DNA of 64,000 nucleotides, from contig VXMJ01000093.1 in assembly GCA_009841145.1 (NCBI GenBank), forward strand, positions 29,257 through 93,256, written 5' to 3'. The position numbers were made by a program, and so were the translations under genes. The DNA is from Caldilineaceae bacterium SB0661_bin_34. GTDB lineage: Bacteria; Chloroflexota; Anaerolineae; Caldilineales; Caldilineaceae. This document shows, one piece after another, positions 54,601 to 62,880 of the stretch. Each line of letters begins with the position of its first letter. The first letter of the stretch is position 1. The notes under the pieces were generated by a model. It was not told the DNA's origin, made no database searches, and worked only from the letters and a program-made list of their open reading frames with translations.

Positions 54601-55854
54601 GCACCATTCCCGAGTCGTTGCAGCGCGGTCCAATTGGAGACCCTACGCAAGGTCCTGTGGGCCGCGCTGCGCCATATGTGTTCCGGCGAGCTGCGCGAAC
54701 TGGTTTGGAGGCGATTGGCCCGAAAAGGAATGGATACTGGTCAGCGCGCTCAGTGGCTGGCCACAGGCGCGCTGACCACTCCTGAGGAGCTGCTTCCGCA
54801 GCTGGTAGGTTTCCTGTCGGACGAGGGCGAGACAAGATCGCGCCATTGGGAGCAAAGGGTGCACCACCTAGTGAATTTCTTGGTGCAGGATACGAAGTCC
54901 CTTCCCAATCAGGAATGGCCAACCACCCATTTGGGCGCGCTGATTGGAGCCGTTTGCAGATGGGTTCGTCCGTCATCGGATTATTGGCAAGACTCATCCG
55001 ACCGGTTCAAGGCCGTAAGGATCGCTGAAATCGACATGAAGGCGCCACCACTGGTGCAGCACTGGATCGACACGCTTGCAAAGCGGGTGGACGAACAAGC
55101 CATTGCTGCACTCGACAACTTGGCGGAAGACCCAAAGCTTGAGAGTTGGCGCGGGCATCTTGTACGCGAGCGCGACACGCAAGCGGAACGGCTTCGCAAG
55201 GCCAAATACCATGTGCCAACCCTGAGCGAAATAAGGGAGGCGATGGAGGGCGGGCCCCCGGCCAGTGCCGCCGATCTCGCCGCGTTGGTCACCGAGGAAC
55301 TGAGCCAGCTCGCAGACAGAATCCGCACCGGCAACACAGGTGATTGGCGGCAATACTGGCACACCGACCCCGATGATCCCCAAGGCAGGAAGGTCATCCG
55401 GCCCAAACCGGAAAAGCTCTGCCGGGATCATCTCCTCTCGGGTCTCCGACCTTGCCTATTCCCTTACAAAGTTGATGCCGAGCCGGAAGCCCACCACGCG
55501 GAAGATGCCCGGTCCGATATCCTAACGGTCTGCCGTCCCCACGCGGTACCTGTGGAGATCAAGAAAACCGACAGCAGGGATCTATGGAGTGCTTGCAGGG
55601 ATCAACTGATTGCCAAATACGTTCGTGATCCGAGGTCGGGCGGGTACGGGATCTACTTGGTCCTATGGTTCGGGCCTGAACACCTTAAGCGCTCGCCCCC
55701 CGTCGGTACTCGCCCTGACTCGCCCGATCAGCTTCGACAAATGATCACGGAGATGCTGGAACCAGCCCAACGCAGAACGATTGCCGTTGTGGTGGTGGAT
55801 GTCTCAGATCCGCATGATCGCCGCCCTGCGGTGCATCGCCCTAAACATCCTTGA
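51616..55854 (+). CDS. Giant NACHT-like STAND NTPase with C-terminal PD-(D/E)xK nuclease motif
   Basis: Start is ATG 51616 or 51607, both inside the end of the ATPase gene; the track start at 51334 is antiquated by overlap. About 1412 residues. NTPase at the N-terminus: Walker A LLGEPGSGKTTAF (33-45) and NACHT-type Walker B TLLVDGLDEL (79-88). Residues ~330-1250 are long, mostly helical and without clear repeats, as expected for a sensor. Near the C-terminus Asp1301 (RSDILTVC), Glu1314 and Lys1316 (VPVEIKK) form D-x12-ExK, followed by CRDQLIAKYVRD, a restriction-nuclease-like core. The layout NTPase-sensor-nuclease resembles bacterial NLR-type defence proteins, with the effector at the unusual C-terminal side. 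Function is inference. Confidence 0.85.
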   Translation: MTVERTVSEWREGRWQSENRRLSDFRSAHAYVLLGEPGSGKTTAFKAEEEEGDGNTKLIPARRFIGRNVDSHPEWKDKTLLVDGLDELRASGGNPHEPLDAILCRIEQLGQPRFRLSCREDSWLGRNDFGELASVTDGKDLLLLWLDPLGHEEAHALLADKGVEHPEEVVRRAEEDGLQVFIENPLLLETLANAVASGSWPNGRLDTFERACGELAEELNERHLDARDGGLFSTSEIVLAAGRLCALLLLSGKSGWSRRGRGDEGSPALREAGDRQDLLKVALDTKLFEGSDETYRSPRHRVIGEFLAAKYLDHAIRVKHLAPGRVLAWMQGIDGVVMPDLRGVSVWLAAMNGQVRGHLIESDPIGLAFHGDAGRFSRSETQLLLDGLEAKFPHWWEWPSRASLAALVAGPARAILWGMLQDTDRSNVRQEVVDLLLRGMAVSPWGGPRGAVGGSVRHAEDARKVLAAVVRDPTWRSETRCRALAALIRVGRNEADCISTLRGLLDDLAADKVLEDERGDLQGELLTHLYPGHLAVEHIWDYLPSGAVFDGKARKFWTQHLVCESLPGNVSSLLDTLVARAEELNVRLAQANLDSLVMKLLARGLELFGEEREVAKLYEWFELVDVDHEPLRLVPAHCERVGYRYHREEEKQIYRWLRAQPCIQRALVLEGLKRNATGPRTTALEMTIGAKFLGNTMTAEFRKWCLDQGVQLATTAPRLAEELAYWAVTRNCEEWNPVLGDDEVAAAVRDIPLLREWNEKRLAAEEHYSEMAAQQRESPAFVEIRGRIEAYVASVREHMDAIQTGQGPPGMLYELGRVYVVGLEAGGPVQAREDLTLHLGSDRELVEAVIHGFHHLVDRRDLPDLNGIVRLYGNGKMSVFASPFLAGLTEDEVAGTDPLQRLNDEGLGRALGFYLLSRLPTKCRPNPRVFTREEDCRPSWYRQALRDHPQAVADAFVAVHRVRVRAKEPPDQHLYDLARTDEYAEVARLAVPRMFAPFPSRCSAVQLETLRKVLWAALRHMCSGELRELVWRRLARKGMDTGQRAQWLATGALTTPEELLPQLVGFLSDEGETRSRHWEQRVHHLVNFLVQDTKSLPNQEWPTTHLGALIGAVCRWVRPSSDYWQDSSDRFKAVRIAEIDMKAPPLVQHWIDTLAKRVDEQAIAALDNLAEDPKLESWRGHLVRERDTQAERLRKAKYHVPTLSEIREAMEGGPPASAADLAALVTEELSQLADRIRTGNTGDWRQYWHTDPDDPQGRKVIRPKPEKLCRDHLLSGLRPCLFPYKVDAEPEAHHAEDARSDILTVCRPHAVPVEIKKTDSRDLWSACRDQLIAKYVRDPRSGGYGIYLVLWFGPEHLKRSPPVGTRPDSPDQLRQMITEMLEPAQRRTIAVVVVDVSDPHDRRPAVHRPKHP

Positions 55855-56002
55855 CCGTTCTGCAGCGGAAATGATGGCCCCAATGGCCTATTCGCCGGTT
55901 GCGCAAGATGGTGGCCCGGAATCTCGCCCGGTGGGAGTCGATCATGGCCTTGCGACGACTTTAGTCAATGCCCCAATCACTGCGGTCTACAACGCACGTT
56001 GG

Positions 56003-56308
56003 TCAGGCAGGCTCATACCGCTGCACGGTGATTTCGCTGGCACGCGCGCGCATTTGGGATGTGTCGTACCAAGCCTGCATCCGGAGCAGCATGTCCATGC
56101 TCACGTCGAAGGCCTTCTCGATACGCAGGGCCATCTCCGCCGACAATCCCGCATTGCCATTAAGCAGGGCGGAAAGCGTCGCCCGGCGGACTCCGAGTAT
56201 CTCGGCAGCCTTCGTGACAGTGAGGCCCAGTTCCTCGATGATCTCCGTGCGAATGAAGTCACCCGGATGAGCAGGGGTCATGTTCACATTAATGCCGTTG
56301 GCAGCCAT
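56003..56308 (-). CDS. higA: HigA-type antitoxin (XRE family)
   Basis: ATG at 56308 overlaps the higB stop (TGATG). 101 residues: the family opening TPAHPGDFIRTEIIEELGL, the helix-turn-helix LTVTKAAEILGVRRATLSALL, and EMALRIEKAFDVSMDMLLRMQ. Binds HigB and represses the operon. Confidence 0.95.
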   Translation of the reverse strand: MAANGINVNMTPAHPGDFIRTEIIEELGLTVTKAAEILGVRRATLSALLNGNAGLSAEMALRIEKAFDVSMDMLLRMQAWYDTSQMRARASEITVQRYEPA

Positions 56309-56598
56309 CAGTGGTAATCCTCCAAGTTCAAACGGTCGATATAGCCATCCGCTTCCATGAACGTAATCCGCCAGTTGCCTGAGACGGAGACGCTCCATGT
56401 CCCTTGGCGGCTCCCTGAAAGTTGGTGAAGTCGCCAACCCCGAGGCGCATCGGATGCGAAACGATCAATGTCCTCGGCCAGGATGAGCACGGTCAAGATC
56501 TTGCGCACACGGGAGATCAGTTCCGGTCTCACAAACCGGGGATTGTTGTCCTCAAGCAGCAAGCGCAACCCTCGGTGGCGTACCGTACGAATGATCAT
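56308..56598 (-). CDS. higB: HigB-type toxin (RelE superfamily)
   Basis: ATG at 56598 gives MIIRTVRHRGLRLLLEDNN, the standard HigB start; the track start at 56634 is too early. Later motifs WRLHQLSGSRQGTWSVSVSG and NWRITFMEADG are typical of this ribosome-dependent mRNase family. 96 aa; toxin gene first, as usual for higBA. Confidence 0.95.
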   Translation of the reverse strand: MIIRTVRHRGLRLLLEDNNPRFVRPELISRVRKILTVLILAEDIDRFASDAPRGWRLHQLSGSRQGTWSVSVSGNWRITFMEADGYIDRLNLEDYH

Positions 56599-56616
56599 AC
56601 GGGGTAGTGTACGGTA
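56581..56616. promoter_or_regulatory. Operator-like inverted repeat over the higB start
   Basis: TACCGTAC (56581-56588) and GTACGGTA (56609-56616) are perfect inverted 8-mers around the higB start codon. HigA antitoxins bind such sites; assignment is by position. Confidence 0.65.
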
Positions 56617-56848
56617 ATACCGTTCAGCTTGCAAGCCCCTTGGTTACGCAAGACACCTGAACTAGACTTCACCCCCTTCCAGCGGCGTTCGGTGCAGCCA
56701 GGCAGTCGGTCGGACCACGAGCAAAGCGCCGGTTCCGAACTTGCGCTGCAATCATCATGGCCTCAACTTGCGCAACCGGTACATGGGCAACCTGGGCCAG
56801 CTGACCATGCGGGACAATAGTGTCGCAACCACAACGGAGGTGTGCCGC

Positions 56849-57952
56849 ATGGTAATCACGGATGTGAAGGTCGAACTCTACAACTGGCACACGGAGCCCT
56901 GGCATTCGATCCCGGGCGTGGTCAACGGCGGAGACCAGCAACTGGGCATTGTTGAGATCGGCACGGATGAGGGGTTGACCGGCAAGGCGTTCCTGGGCTC
57001 CTCGCGCCAGGGGGCGGACCATCACCTGCCGGGCCTCATGCAGGTCCTCAAGCCGATGCTCATGGGGCGCAACTCCCAGGACATCGGTGCCATCTGGTGG
57101 GATATGTGGAAGCAGAACCGCCAGGTGACGACCCAGGCCATCGGCGCGGTCGACATCTGCCTTTGGGATCTCAACGGTCAGCGGGCGGGGCTGCCGATTC
57201 ACCGCCTGCTCGGAACCTGCAAGGACTCGGTGCCCGCCTATTCGAGTACGGCCCGACACGCCACCGCGGAGGAGTACGCAGAGGAGGCGATTCGCTTCAA
57301 GGAAATGGGCTGGACGGCCCACAAACTGCATCCCCACGGCGAACCGGAGGCGGACGTCCGTATTTGCCGGGCCGTCCGGGAGGCCGTGGGCCCGGACATC
57401 AAGCTGATGCTCGACTCAATGTGGGCCTACCGCTATGCGGATGCCGTGCGGGTGGGCCGCTCCATCGAGGAGCTCGACTACTACTGGTACGAGGATCCCC
57501 TGGTCGAGGAGGACCTGTACAACTACGTGAAGCTGTTGTCCAAGCTGGACATCCCCGTCATGTCCACGGAGTTCGCGCCGGGCCGCTACTACGGCATGGC
57601 TCCCTGGATCATGAACCGCTCCACCGACTTCCTGCGCGGCGACGTGGCCGTGACCGGCGGCATCACGCCCATGGTACGGCTGTGCCACCTGGCCGAGGGT
57701 TTCAACATGCAGTGTGAGATCCACCATGGGGGCAACAGCCTCAACAACGTGGCCAACCTGCATGTCACGATGGCGGTGCCCAACTGCGAGTTCTACGAGG
57801 TGTTCCCCTGCACCGGAGAGAACAAGTTCGGCCTGGTCGAAGACATCGAGGTTGACGACCGGGGGCTGGTGCACGCGCCCACCGCACCCGGCTTGGGATT
57901 CGAGATCGACTACGACCTGCTGAACACGGTCCACCTGGGTACTGTGTCATGA
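56849..57952 (+). CDS. Acid-sugar dehydratase-like enolase superfamily enzyme
   Basis: GGAGG 9 bases before ATG 56849 sets the start (367 aa). Metal ligands: Asp in KLMLDSMWAY, Glu in YYWYEDPLVEED, Glu in PVMSTEFAPG. The base-side motif is AHKLHPHGE, and a His lies in CEIHHGGNS. This is the mandelate racemase branch, probably a dehydratase of a sugar acid. First of three consecutive genes for a sugar-acid pathway. Confidence 0.93.
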   Translation: MVITDVKVELYNWHTEPWHSIPGVVNGGDQQLGIVEIGTDEGLTGKAFLGSSRQGADHHLPGLMQVLKPMLMGRNSQDIGAIWWDMWKQNRQVTTQAIGAVDICLWDLNGQRAGLPIHRLLGTCKDSVPAYSSTARHATAEEYAEEAIRFKEMGWTAHKLHPHGEPEADVRICRAVREAVGPDIKLMLDSMWAYRYADAVRVGRSIEELDYYWYEDPLVEEDLYNYVKLLSKLDIPVMSTEFAPGRYYGMAPWIMNRSTDFLRGDVAVTGGITPMVRLCHLAEGFNMQCEIHHGGNSLNNVANLHVTMAVPNCEFYEVFPCTGENKFGLVEDIEVDDRGLVHAPTAPGLGFEIDYDLLNTVHLGTVS

Positions 57953-57983
57953 TTCAGCCCGTCGTCCAGCCATCTCCATCCCC

Positions 57984-58883
57984 GTGAATACCGTTATGGA
58001 TTCCAGGTTCACCGGCGTCGTGCCGGCCATCATCACACCTCTGACCTCGGAAGGGAAGCTCAACGAGGATGCCTTCCGCCAAATCATGGAGTTCAACATC
58101 GAGGCTGGCGTGCAGGGCTTCTGGGTGGCCGGCGGCACGGGCGAGAGCGTGTTGCTGGACGACGCGGAGAACATGCGCATTGCGGAGATCGCGGCCGATC
58201 AGGCCGCCGGGCGCGCGTACAACATCATGCATGTTGGAGTCGCCTCCACTCATCGGGCCGCCCGCCTGGCCGAACACGCGGCCAAGGCGGGTTGCGAGGC
58301 CATCTGCTGTGTCCCGCCCTACTTCTACATGCAGTCGGACAAGGCCGTAGCCGAACACTACCGCGTGGTGGCGGAGGCGGCCGACCTGCCCTTCTTTGCC
58401 TACAACGTGCCCGGATTCACCCATCGCGAGATTGACATTCCCCTGATGCGGAGGATCCAGGATGAGGTTCCGCAACTGACGGGGCTCAAACATTCCGGTG
58501 CCAACACGTCGTTGGTCAAGGACTTCGCCGACATGGGCCTGTCCTGCTACATCGGCAACAGCACCCTGATGCTGCCGGCCCTGACGCTGGGTGCCTCGGG
58601 TTGCGTGGATGGTCCGCCCAACGTGGCTCCCGAGTGCTGGGTGGCCATATGGAACTCCTGGCAGGCAGGCGATTTGTCGGCCGCGCGTGCGGCCCAGGAA
58701 GCCGCCACCAAGGTCACGATGCTGGTCCGCAGTTGCGGCTCCCGTTTCCACGCCGTGTGCAAGGCCATCCTGTCCCGACGGCTGGGCGTGGCGTGCGGCG
58801 ACCCGCGGCCGCCCGGCGAACCGCTGACCGACGACGAGGTGGCGGCGATTCACGGTGCCATGAGCTCTCTGGGCTTGGACTGA
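57984..58883 (+). CDS. DapA/DHDPS-superfamily aldolase or lyase
   Basis: 299 residues with VVPAIITPLTSEGKLNEDAF, the GGTGES loop, YNVPGFT (Tyr of the catalytic triad), and the Schiff-base Lys in LTGLKHSGAN. With a sugar-acid dehydratase upstream it most likely acts on a 2-keto-3-deoxy sugar acid rather than in lysine synthesis. GTG 57984 or ATG 57996 could start it. Confidence 0.93.
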   Translation: MNTVMDSRFTGVVPAIITPLTSEGKLNEDAFRQIMEFNIEAGVQGFWVAGGTGESVLLDDAENMRIAEIAADQAAGRAYNIMHVGVASTHRAARLAEHAAKAGCEAICCVPPYFYMQSDKAVAEHYRVVAEAADLPFFAYNVPGFTHREIDIPLMRRIQDEVPQLTGLKHSGANTSLVKDFADMGLSCYIGNSTLMLPALTLGASGCVDGPPNVAPECWVAIWNSWQAGDLSAARAAQEAATKVTMLVRSCGSRFHAVCKAILSRRLGVACGDPRPPGEPLTDDEVAAIHGAMSSLGLD

Positions 58884-58924
58884 CCACGGGCGCAACCGCG
58901 CCGACCCAACAAGGAACCAACACT

Positions 58925-59956
58925 ATGAAAGCTGCTGTCTACACCGGCATCCGGGAAATCGAGGTGCAGGAGATCGACCGGGTCCCGGCCGCGTCGGATT
59001 ATGTGGTCATTGACACCAAGGTCACTGGCATTTGCGGCAGCGATCTGCATGCCTACTACGGGGAGTGGCCCCCGACCCCTGGCGAAGCCGCCGGTCATGA
59101 AACCTGCGGTGTGGTCGTGGAGGTTGGCGCCGGGGTGGATCATGTGCGGGAAGGCGATCGCGTGGTGATGGAAGTCACCTCGAACTGCGGCCGTTGCCTG
59201 TACTGCCGCAAGGGGCAGTACAACCACTGTGTCAAGAAGCATGTGAGCTGGAAGGGCGGCCACGGCGGGTTTGCCGAATACACCAACGTGCACGCCTCCA
59301 CTGTCTTTCAGTTGCCCGACAGCATCACCTATCGGCAGGGAGCGCTGGTCGAACCCCTGGCGGTTGGCTATCGGGCGGTCATGCGCGCCGAACCGAGCCA
59401 CCAGGACCGTCTGGCCGTCATCGGCGGCGGCACGATTGGGTTGCTCACGCTGGCCGCGGCCAAGGCCGTTGGGGTGCGGGAGACCCTGATCACCGTCAAG
59501 TACGACCAGCAGGCCGAGATTGCCCGGCACTTCGGAGCGGACCATGTGGTCGACATCAACGACACCGATGTCCGGGAGTACGTGCGCGACTTTACCGACG
59601 GCCACGGGCTGGATGTGGTCGTCGAGACGGTGGGCAGCGCCCAAGGCTTTGACGACGCGCTGGACATCATTCGCCCGCAGGGTACGGTGGTGCTGGTGGG
59701 TGGCTACCACAAGCCGTTGGAAGTGGACCTGAGCAAGATCATGAACCTGGAGCCGATTGTCACCGGCTCCCTGTGTTACAGCTACAGCGGCATGGTGACG
59801 GACTTCGACGCCGCGATCGAGTTGATCGACACCGGCGCGGTGGATGCCGAGCGCATCGTGACCCACGACTACAGCTTGGAAGAGACGCCTGAGGCCTTCC
59901 GGGTTTCGTCGGACAAGAACTCCGGGGTGGTCAAGGCCCACATCGTGCAGGAGTAG
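58925..59956 (+). CDS. Zinc-dependent medium-chain dehydrogenase
   Basis: ATG at 58925 (343 aa); the track start at 58601 overlaps the upstream gene and is wrong. Catalytic zinc ligands in GICGSDLHAYYG and GHETCG; structural zinc CGRCLYCRKGQYNHC; NAD site VIGGGTIGLLTLAAAKAVG. Sorbitol/threonine/galactitol dehydrogenase-like. Third gene of the sugar-acid set. Confidence 0.94.
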   Translation: MKAAVYTGIREIEVQEIDRVPAASDYVVIDTKVTGICGSDLHAYYGEWPPTPGEAAGHETCGVVVEVGAGVDHVREGDRVVMEVTSNCGRCLYCRKGQYNHCVKKHVSWKGGHGGFAEYTNVHASTVFQLPDSITYRQGALVEPLAVGYRAVMRAEPSHQDRLAVIGGGTIGLLTLAAAKAVGVRETLITVKYDQQAEIARHFGADHVVDINDTDVREYVRDFTDGHGLDVVVETVGSAQGFDDALDIIRPQGTVVLVGGYHKPLEVDLSKIMNLEPIVTGSLCYSYSGMVTDFDAAIELIDTGAVDAERIVTHDYSLEETPEAFRVSSDKNSGVVKAHIVQE

Positions 59957-61488
59957 TGCTTGGGAGTCCCGGTCTCCCGCGACTCTTGTCCGAACCGGCC
60001 AGCCTGCGGCCGTCCGGCAGGCTGGATCTGACAGCCTGCCTAGTGGTCTGCGGGTTGCTTCTGCTGCAACAGGCATGGGCCTGGCAGGCGGCCGGCCGCT
60101 GGCCCCTGTCAGGCGACTCCTCCCTCTACGCCTTTCAGGCACTCCACTGGTGGGGTGAGCCGGATCCGCTGTTCCTGGCCCACTGGCTAGACAAGCCACC
60201 CGTTTACATTTGGTTGCAGTCGCTGGCGCTGCATCTGGGGCGCAACACGCTATTGGCTGCCAAGAGCGTCAACTTGGCGGCTACCGTCCTGACCGGTCTG
60301 GTGTTGGTGCTTTGGTGCGTGCGCCTCAGGGGATGGCCGAGCGCCGCCTTGGTGGCCGGAGTCTGGAGCCTCAACCCATTGGTATTGGCCTGGGCTCCCT
60401 CCGGGTTGACGGATCCCCTCATGGTGCTTTGGGGCATGGCCGCGCTGTGGCTGGCCTGGGAAGGCAGGTGGTTCGGAGCCGGGTTGCTGTTGGCCCTTGC
60501 CCTGTTCACGCGTCAGGCAGGACTCGCCTATTTGGCCATGTTGCCTGTGGTTGTACATGTGCGGGCCCAACCGGATACGCCTGTTGACTGGAAGCCCTTG
60601 CTGTTTGGGTTCTCGGCGGTTGCCGTTCCCATCCAGCTGTGGGATCTCGCCCGTTGGCACGCCGCACCCTCCTTCTGGACGTTGGGCTTTGACCACTATG
60701 CACCACTGGGAATCGTGCCGCCCCAAGACTGGTGGCCGAGGCTGGCGGAATGGCTGCCACTGATCCGCGAGTTGACGGGACACTGGAGCGGAGCCGTGGC
60801 CATGGCTGCCCTGTTGATCTGGGGGATGTTTGAGCACCGGTCTGATGGGGAGCGACGGCAACGCCGGCTTGGGTTCTGGCTGCTCGCGGCCGCCTGTGGA
60901 TGGCTTGCCATTCACGTGATGCTGTCCTTCAGCATCTGGCTCAGATACCTGCTTCCGCTGGCGCCTCTTCTGTGCGTTGTCCTTCCGTGCCTGTTGCCGC
61001 GAATGGTCAGGCTCGTGTCCTTGCGGGGACTGTTGTTGCTCCTGGCTTCGTCCGTAGTGCTGTTCAGCGAGGCCCTATACATCCCGCGCGCGCAACTCCA
61101 ATATCTGCCAACCGGTCCGCGTACCAAGGAACTGGCCGGCCTGCCGGAGGCGGTCCAACGACTGCAGGCTGCCGCCCCTCCGAGATCGGTGCTGCTCGAA
61201 AGGGAGTTCAGTTGGCACTACCTATATCTGCTGTACGGCGACACGGCACTGAACCGACATTGGTTTGCCGATGCCGACCACCTTGTGGACTTGCTGCATG
61301 AACTGCCGTCGGAAACCCTCGTATTTTGGGTGCGCGCCCGTCGGGATGAGCCCGAAGCCGGGCGTCTGCTGACAAAGCTGGCACAAGGTGGCGTACATGC
61401 CACGGTCTGCTTGGAGATTGAGGAAATCATACTGCAGGAGCTGAGCACAAATCCGGGTCGGCGTTGCGCTCTTTTCGGTCCTCGATGA
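59956..61488 (+). CDS. Integral membrane glycosyltransferase (PMT/ArnT-like, GT-C)
   Basis: The GTG start overlaps the dehydrogenase stop by one base (TAGTG). 510 residues with about ten hydrophobic segments. The first outer loop reads WPLSGDSSLYAFQALHW, with the Asp expected of GT-C enzymes, then LAHWLDKPPVYIWLQSLAL, the KPP motif of this family. Transfers sugars from polyprenyl carriers to lipids or proteins. Confidence 0.88.
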   Translation: MLGSPGLPRLLSEPASLRPSGRLDLTACLVVCGLLLLQQAWAWQAAGRWPLSGDSSLYAFQALHWWGEPDPLFLAHWLDKPPVYIWLQSLALHLGRNTLLAAKSVNLAATVLTGLVLVLWCVRLRGWPSAALVAGVWSLNPLVLAWAPSGLTDPLMVLWGMAALWLAWEGRWFGAGLLLALALFTRQAGLAYLAMLPVVVHVRAQPDTPVDWKPLLFGFSAVAVPIQLWDLARWHAAPSFWTLGFDHYAPLGIVPPQDWWPRLAEWLPLIRELTGHWSGAVAMAALLIWGMFEHRSDGERRQRRLGFWLLAAACGWLAIHVMLSFSIWLRYLLPLAPLLCVVLPCLLPRMVRLVSLRGLLLLLASSVVLFSEALYIPRAQLQYLPTGPRTKELAGLPEAVQRLQAAAPPRSVLLEREFSWHYLYLLYGDTALNRHWFADADHLVDLLHELPSETLVFWVRARRDEPEAGRLLTKLAQGGVHATVCLEIEEIILQELSTNPGRRCALFGPR

Positions 61489-61836
61489 ACGTGGCGGGCA
61501 GGGGCAATGCTCTGCCCTGGTCGTGACCTGGAAACGGGGACAGGGTTTGGAGGAACAGGTGGTCTTCCTGCAAGAACTGCTTGAGATAGATCAGCAACAA
61601 CATATCGAGCTGACGGATGAGCGGCATACACCACACCGGCACGACGGCATCGTGGTGCGCGGCGGTGATTCCGCAAATGGTGGAGGGTGCCGGTCAAGGA
61701 TGGTCTGTGCCTCAATCAGGCGTCGTCCCGGAGTCGGAATCCAGGGTTGTGTCAGGCGCGGGATTGATCCCTATGGGTGTGCCTAGTAGAATGAGGCAGA
61801 AAGCCTCACTATTTGCATCACAGAGGTTGGTGGCCC

Positions 61837-62100
61837 ATGCACCAAATCACGGTCAGAGGCTTCGATGACGAGCTGAACTCCATCCTGCGCCGCCTGGCTA
61901 AGCGGGAGGGGATTTCTCTAAACCAGGCCGCGCTCAGGTTGCTCCGGCAGGGGGCTGGTCTGCCAGATGGCGCAGCCAAGGTGGACTGCGTCGACACTTC
62001 GTTGGATCATCTGATTGGAACCTGGACCCAGGCAGAAGCGGATGAGATGGATGCTGCCCTGGAGGATTTTGCGTCCATTGACGAGGCAGTCTGGGAATGA
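61837..62100 (+). CDS. FitA/VapB-like antitoxin
   Basis: ATG at 61837 (MHQITVRGFDDELNSILRRL) gives the ribbon-helix-helix start; the track start at 61813 is too early. Followed by AKREGISLNQAALRLLR. 87 aa with an acidic tail that should hold the toxin. Overlaps the toxin gene by 4 bases (ATGA). Confidence 0.87.
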   Translation: MHQITVRGFDDELNSILRRLAKREGISLNQAALRLLRQGAGLPDGAAKVDCVDTSLDHLIGTWTQAEADEMDAALEDFASIDEAVWE

Positions 62101-62528
62101 AGATTCTCCTGGACTCCAACGCTTACTCCCTGCTTATGCGGGGACACGGGGACGTTGCGGCGTTGGTGCGGAGGGCCGAGGAAGTCCTGTTCTCCGCTGT
62201 CGTGGTTGGCGAACTGATGTATGGCTTCCGGCGCGGCAAGCATTTCGAGCGGAACGCTGCCCACCTCCGTTCATTTCTCGATAACCCATACACCTCCTTC
62301 GTGGCAGTGGGGCCGGTCACCGCCGACCGCTACTCCAGAATAGCCGCAGCATTGAGGGCAAAAGGTCGTCCCATTCCGACCAACGATGTCTGGATCGCCG
62401 CCCACGCGATGGAGACCGGAGCCGATTTGGTTTCGGCGGATGCACACTTCGAACATGTTGAAGGGGTTGTCTGGGTGCGAGTCGCGTCGGTTCCATCGGA
62501 TGGATATACCGATAGGAAGACGCGTTGA
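62097..62528 (+). CDS. vapC: VapC/FitB-like PIN-domain toxin
   Basis: 143 residues with the acidic site in place: ILLDSNAYSLLM, FSAVVVGELMYGF, IPTNDVWIAAHAME and DLVSADAHFEHV. Intact PIN RNase, partner of the preceding antitoxin. Belongs to a different PIN subclass from those at 4607 and 8763. Confidence 0.94.
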   Translation: MKILLDSNAYSLLMRGHGDVAALVRRAEEVLFSAVVVGELMYGFRRGKHFERNAAHLRSFLDNPYTSFVAVGPVTADRYSRIAAALRAKGRPIPTNDVWIAAHAMETGADLVSADAHFEHVEGVVWVRVASVPSDGYTDRKTR

Positions 62529-62578
62529 GGAAACCAGCATCATCTCTCGTGCTGGCAATCCTCTGCACGAGAGTTTCC
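62529..62578 (+). terminator. Long stem-loop just after vapC
   Basis: GGAAAC/GTTTCC outer arms and CTCTCGTGC/GCACGAGAG inner arms form a stem-loop starting one base after the vapC stop. There is no T-run, so it may protect the mRNA end rather than end transcription. Confidence 0.5.
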
Positions 62579-62880
62579 AGTGACTGCCGGGACGCAGACA
62601 ACTTTGTCCAGTCTGGTTCGCCAACGAGAGTCCGGAAAAGCCCTCTTTGGTGAACTCGCTCTCTGTTAGCTTGAACAGAACGACCTTGGTTTTTCCCTCC
62701 CCCTTGCCGCACTTGGTCCCAAAGGGGAGTGCGAGCGGTCGGGCCCTATGAGAATCCAATGGCCCGTGAACAGGAAATGACGACAAACTACGGGATGGTT
62801 CAGTCATCCATATGAGTCCCCTCTACCTATAATGGCTTTCATCCGCCGTGTGCCGGTGCTCCGTCAGCCATCTTCATTCC
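62579..62880. other. Intergenic stretch before scpB
   Basis: About 300 bases with no supported gene. scpA, which usually precedes scpB, is not here. Confidence 0.45.
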
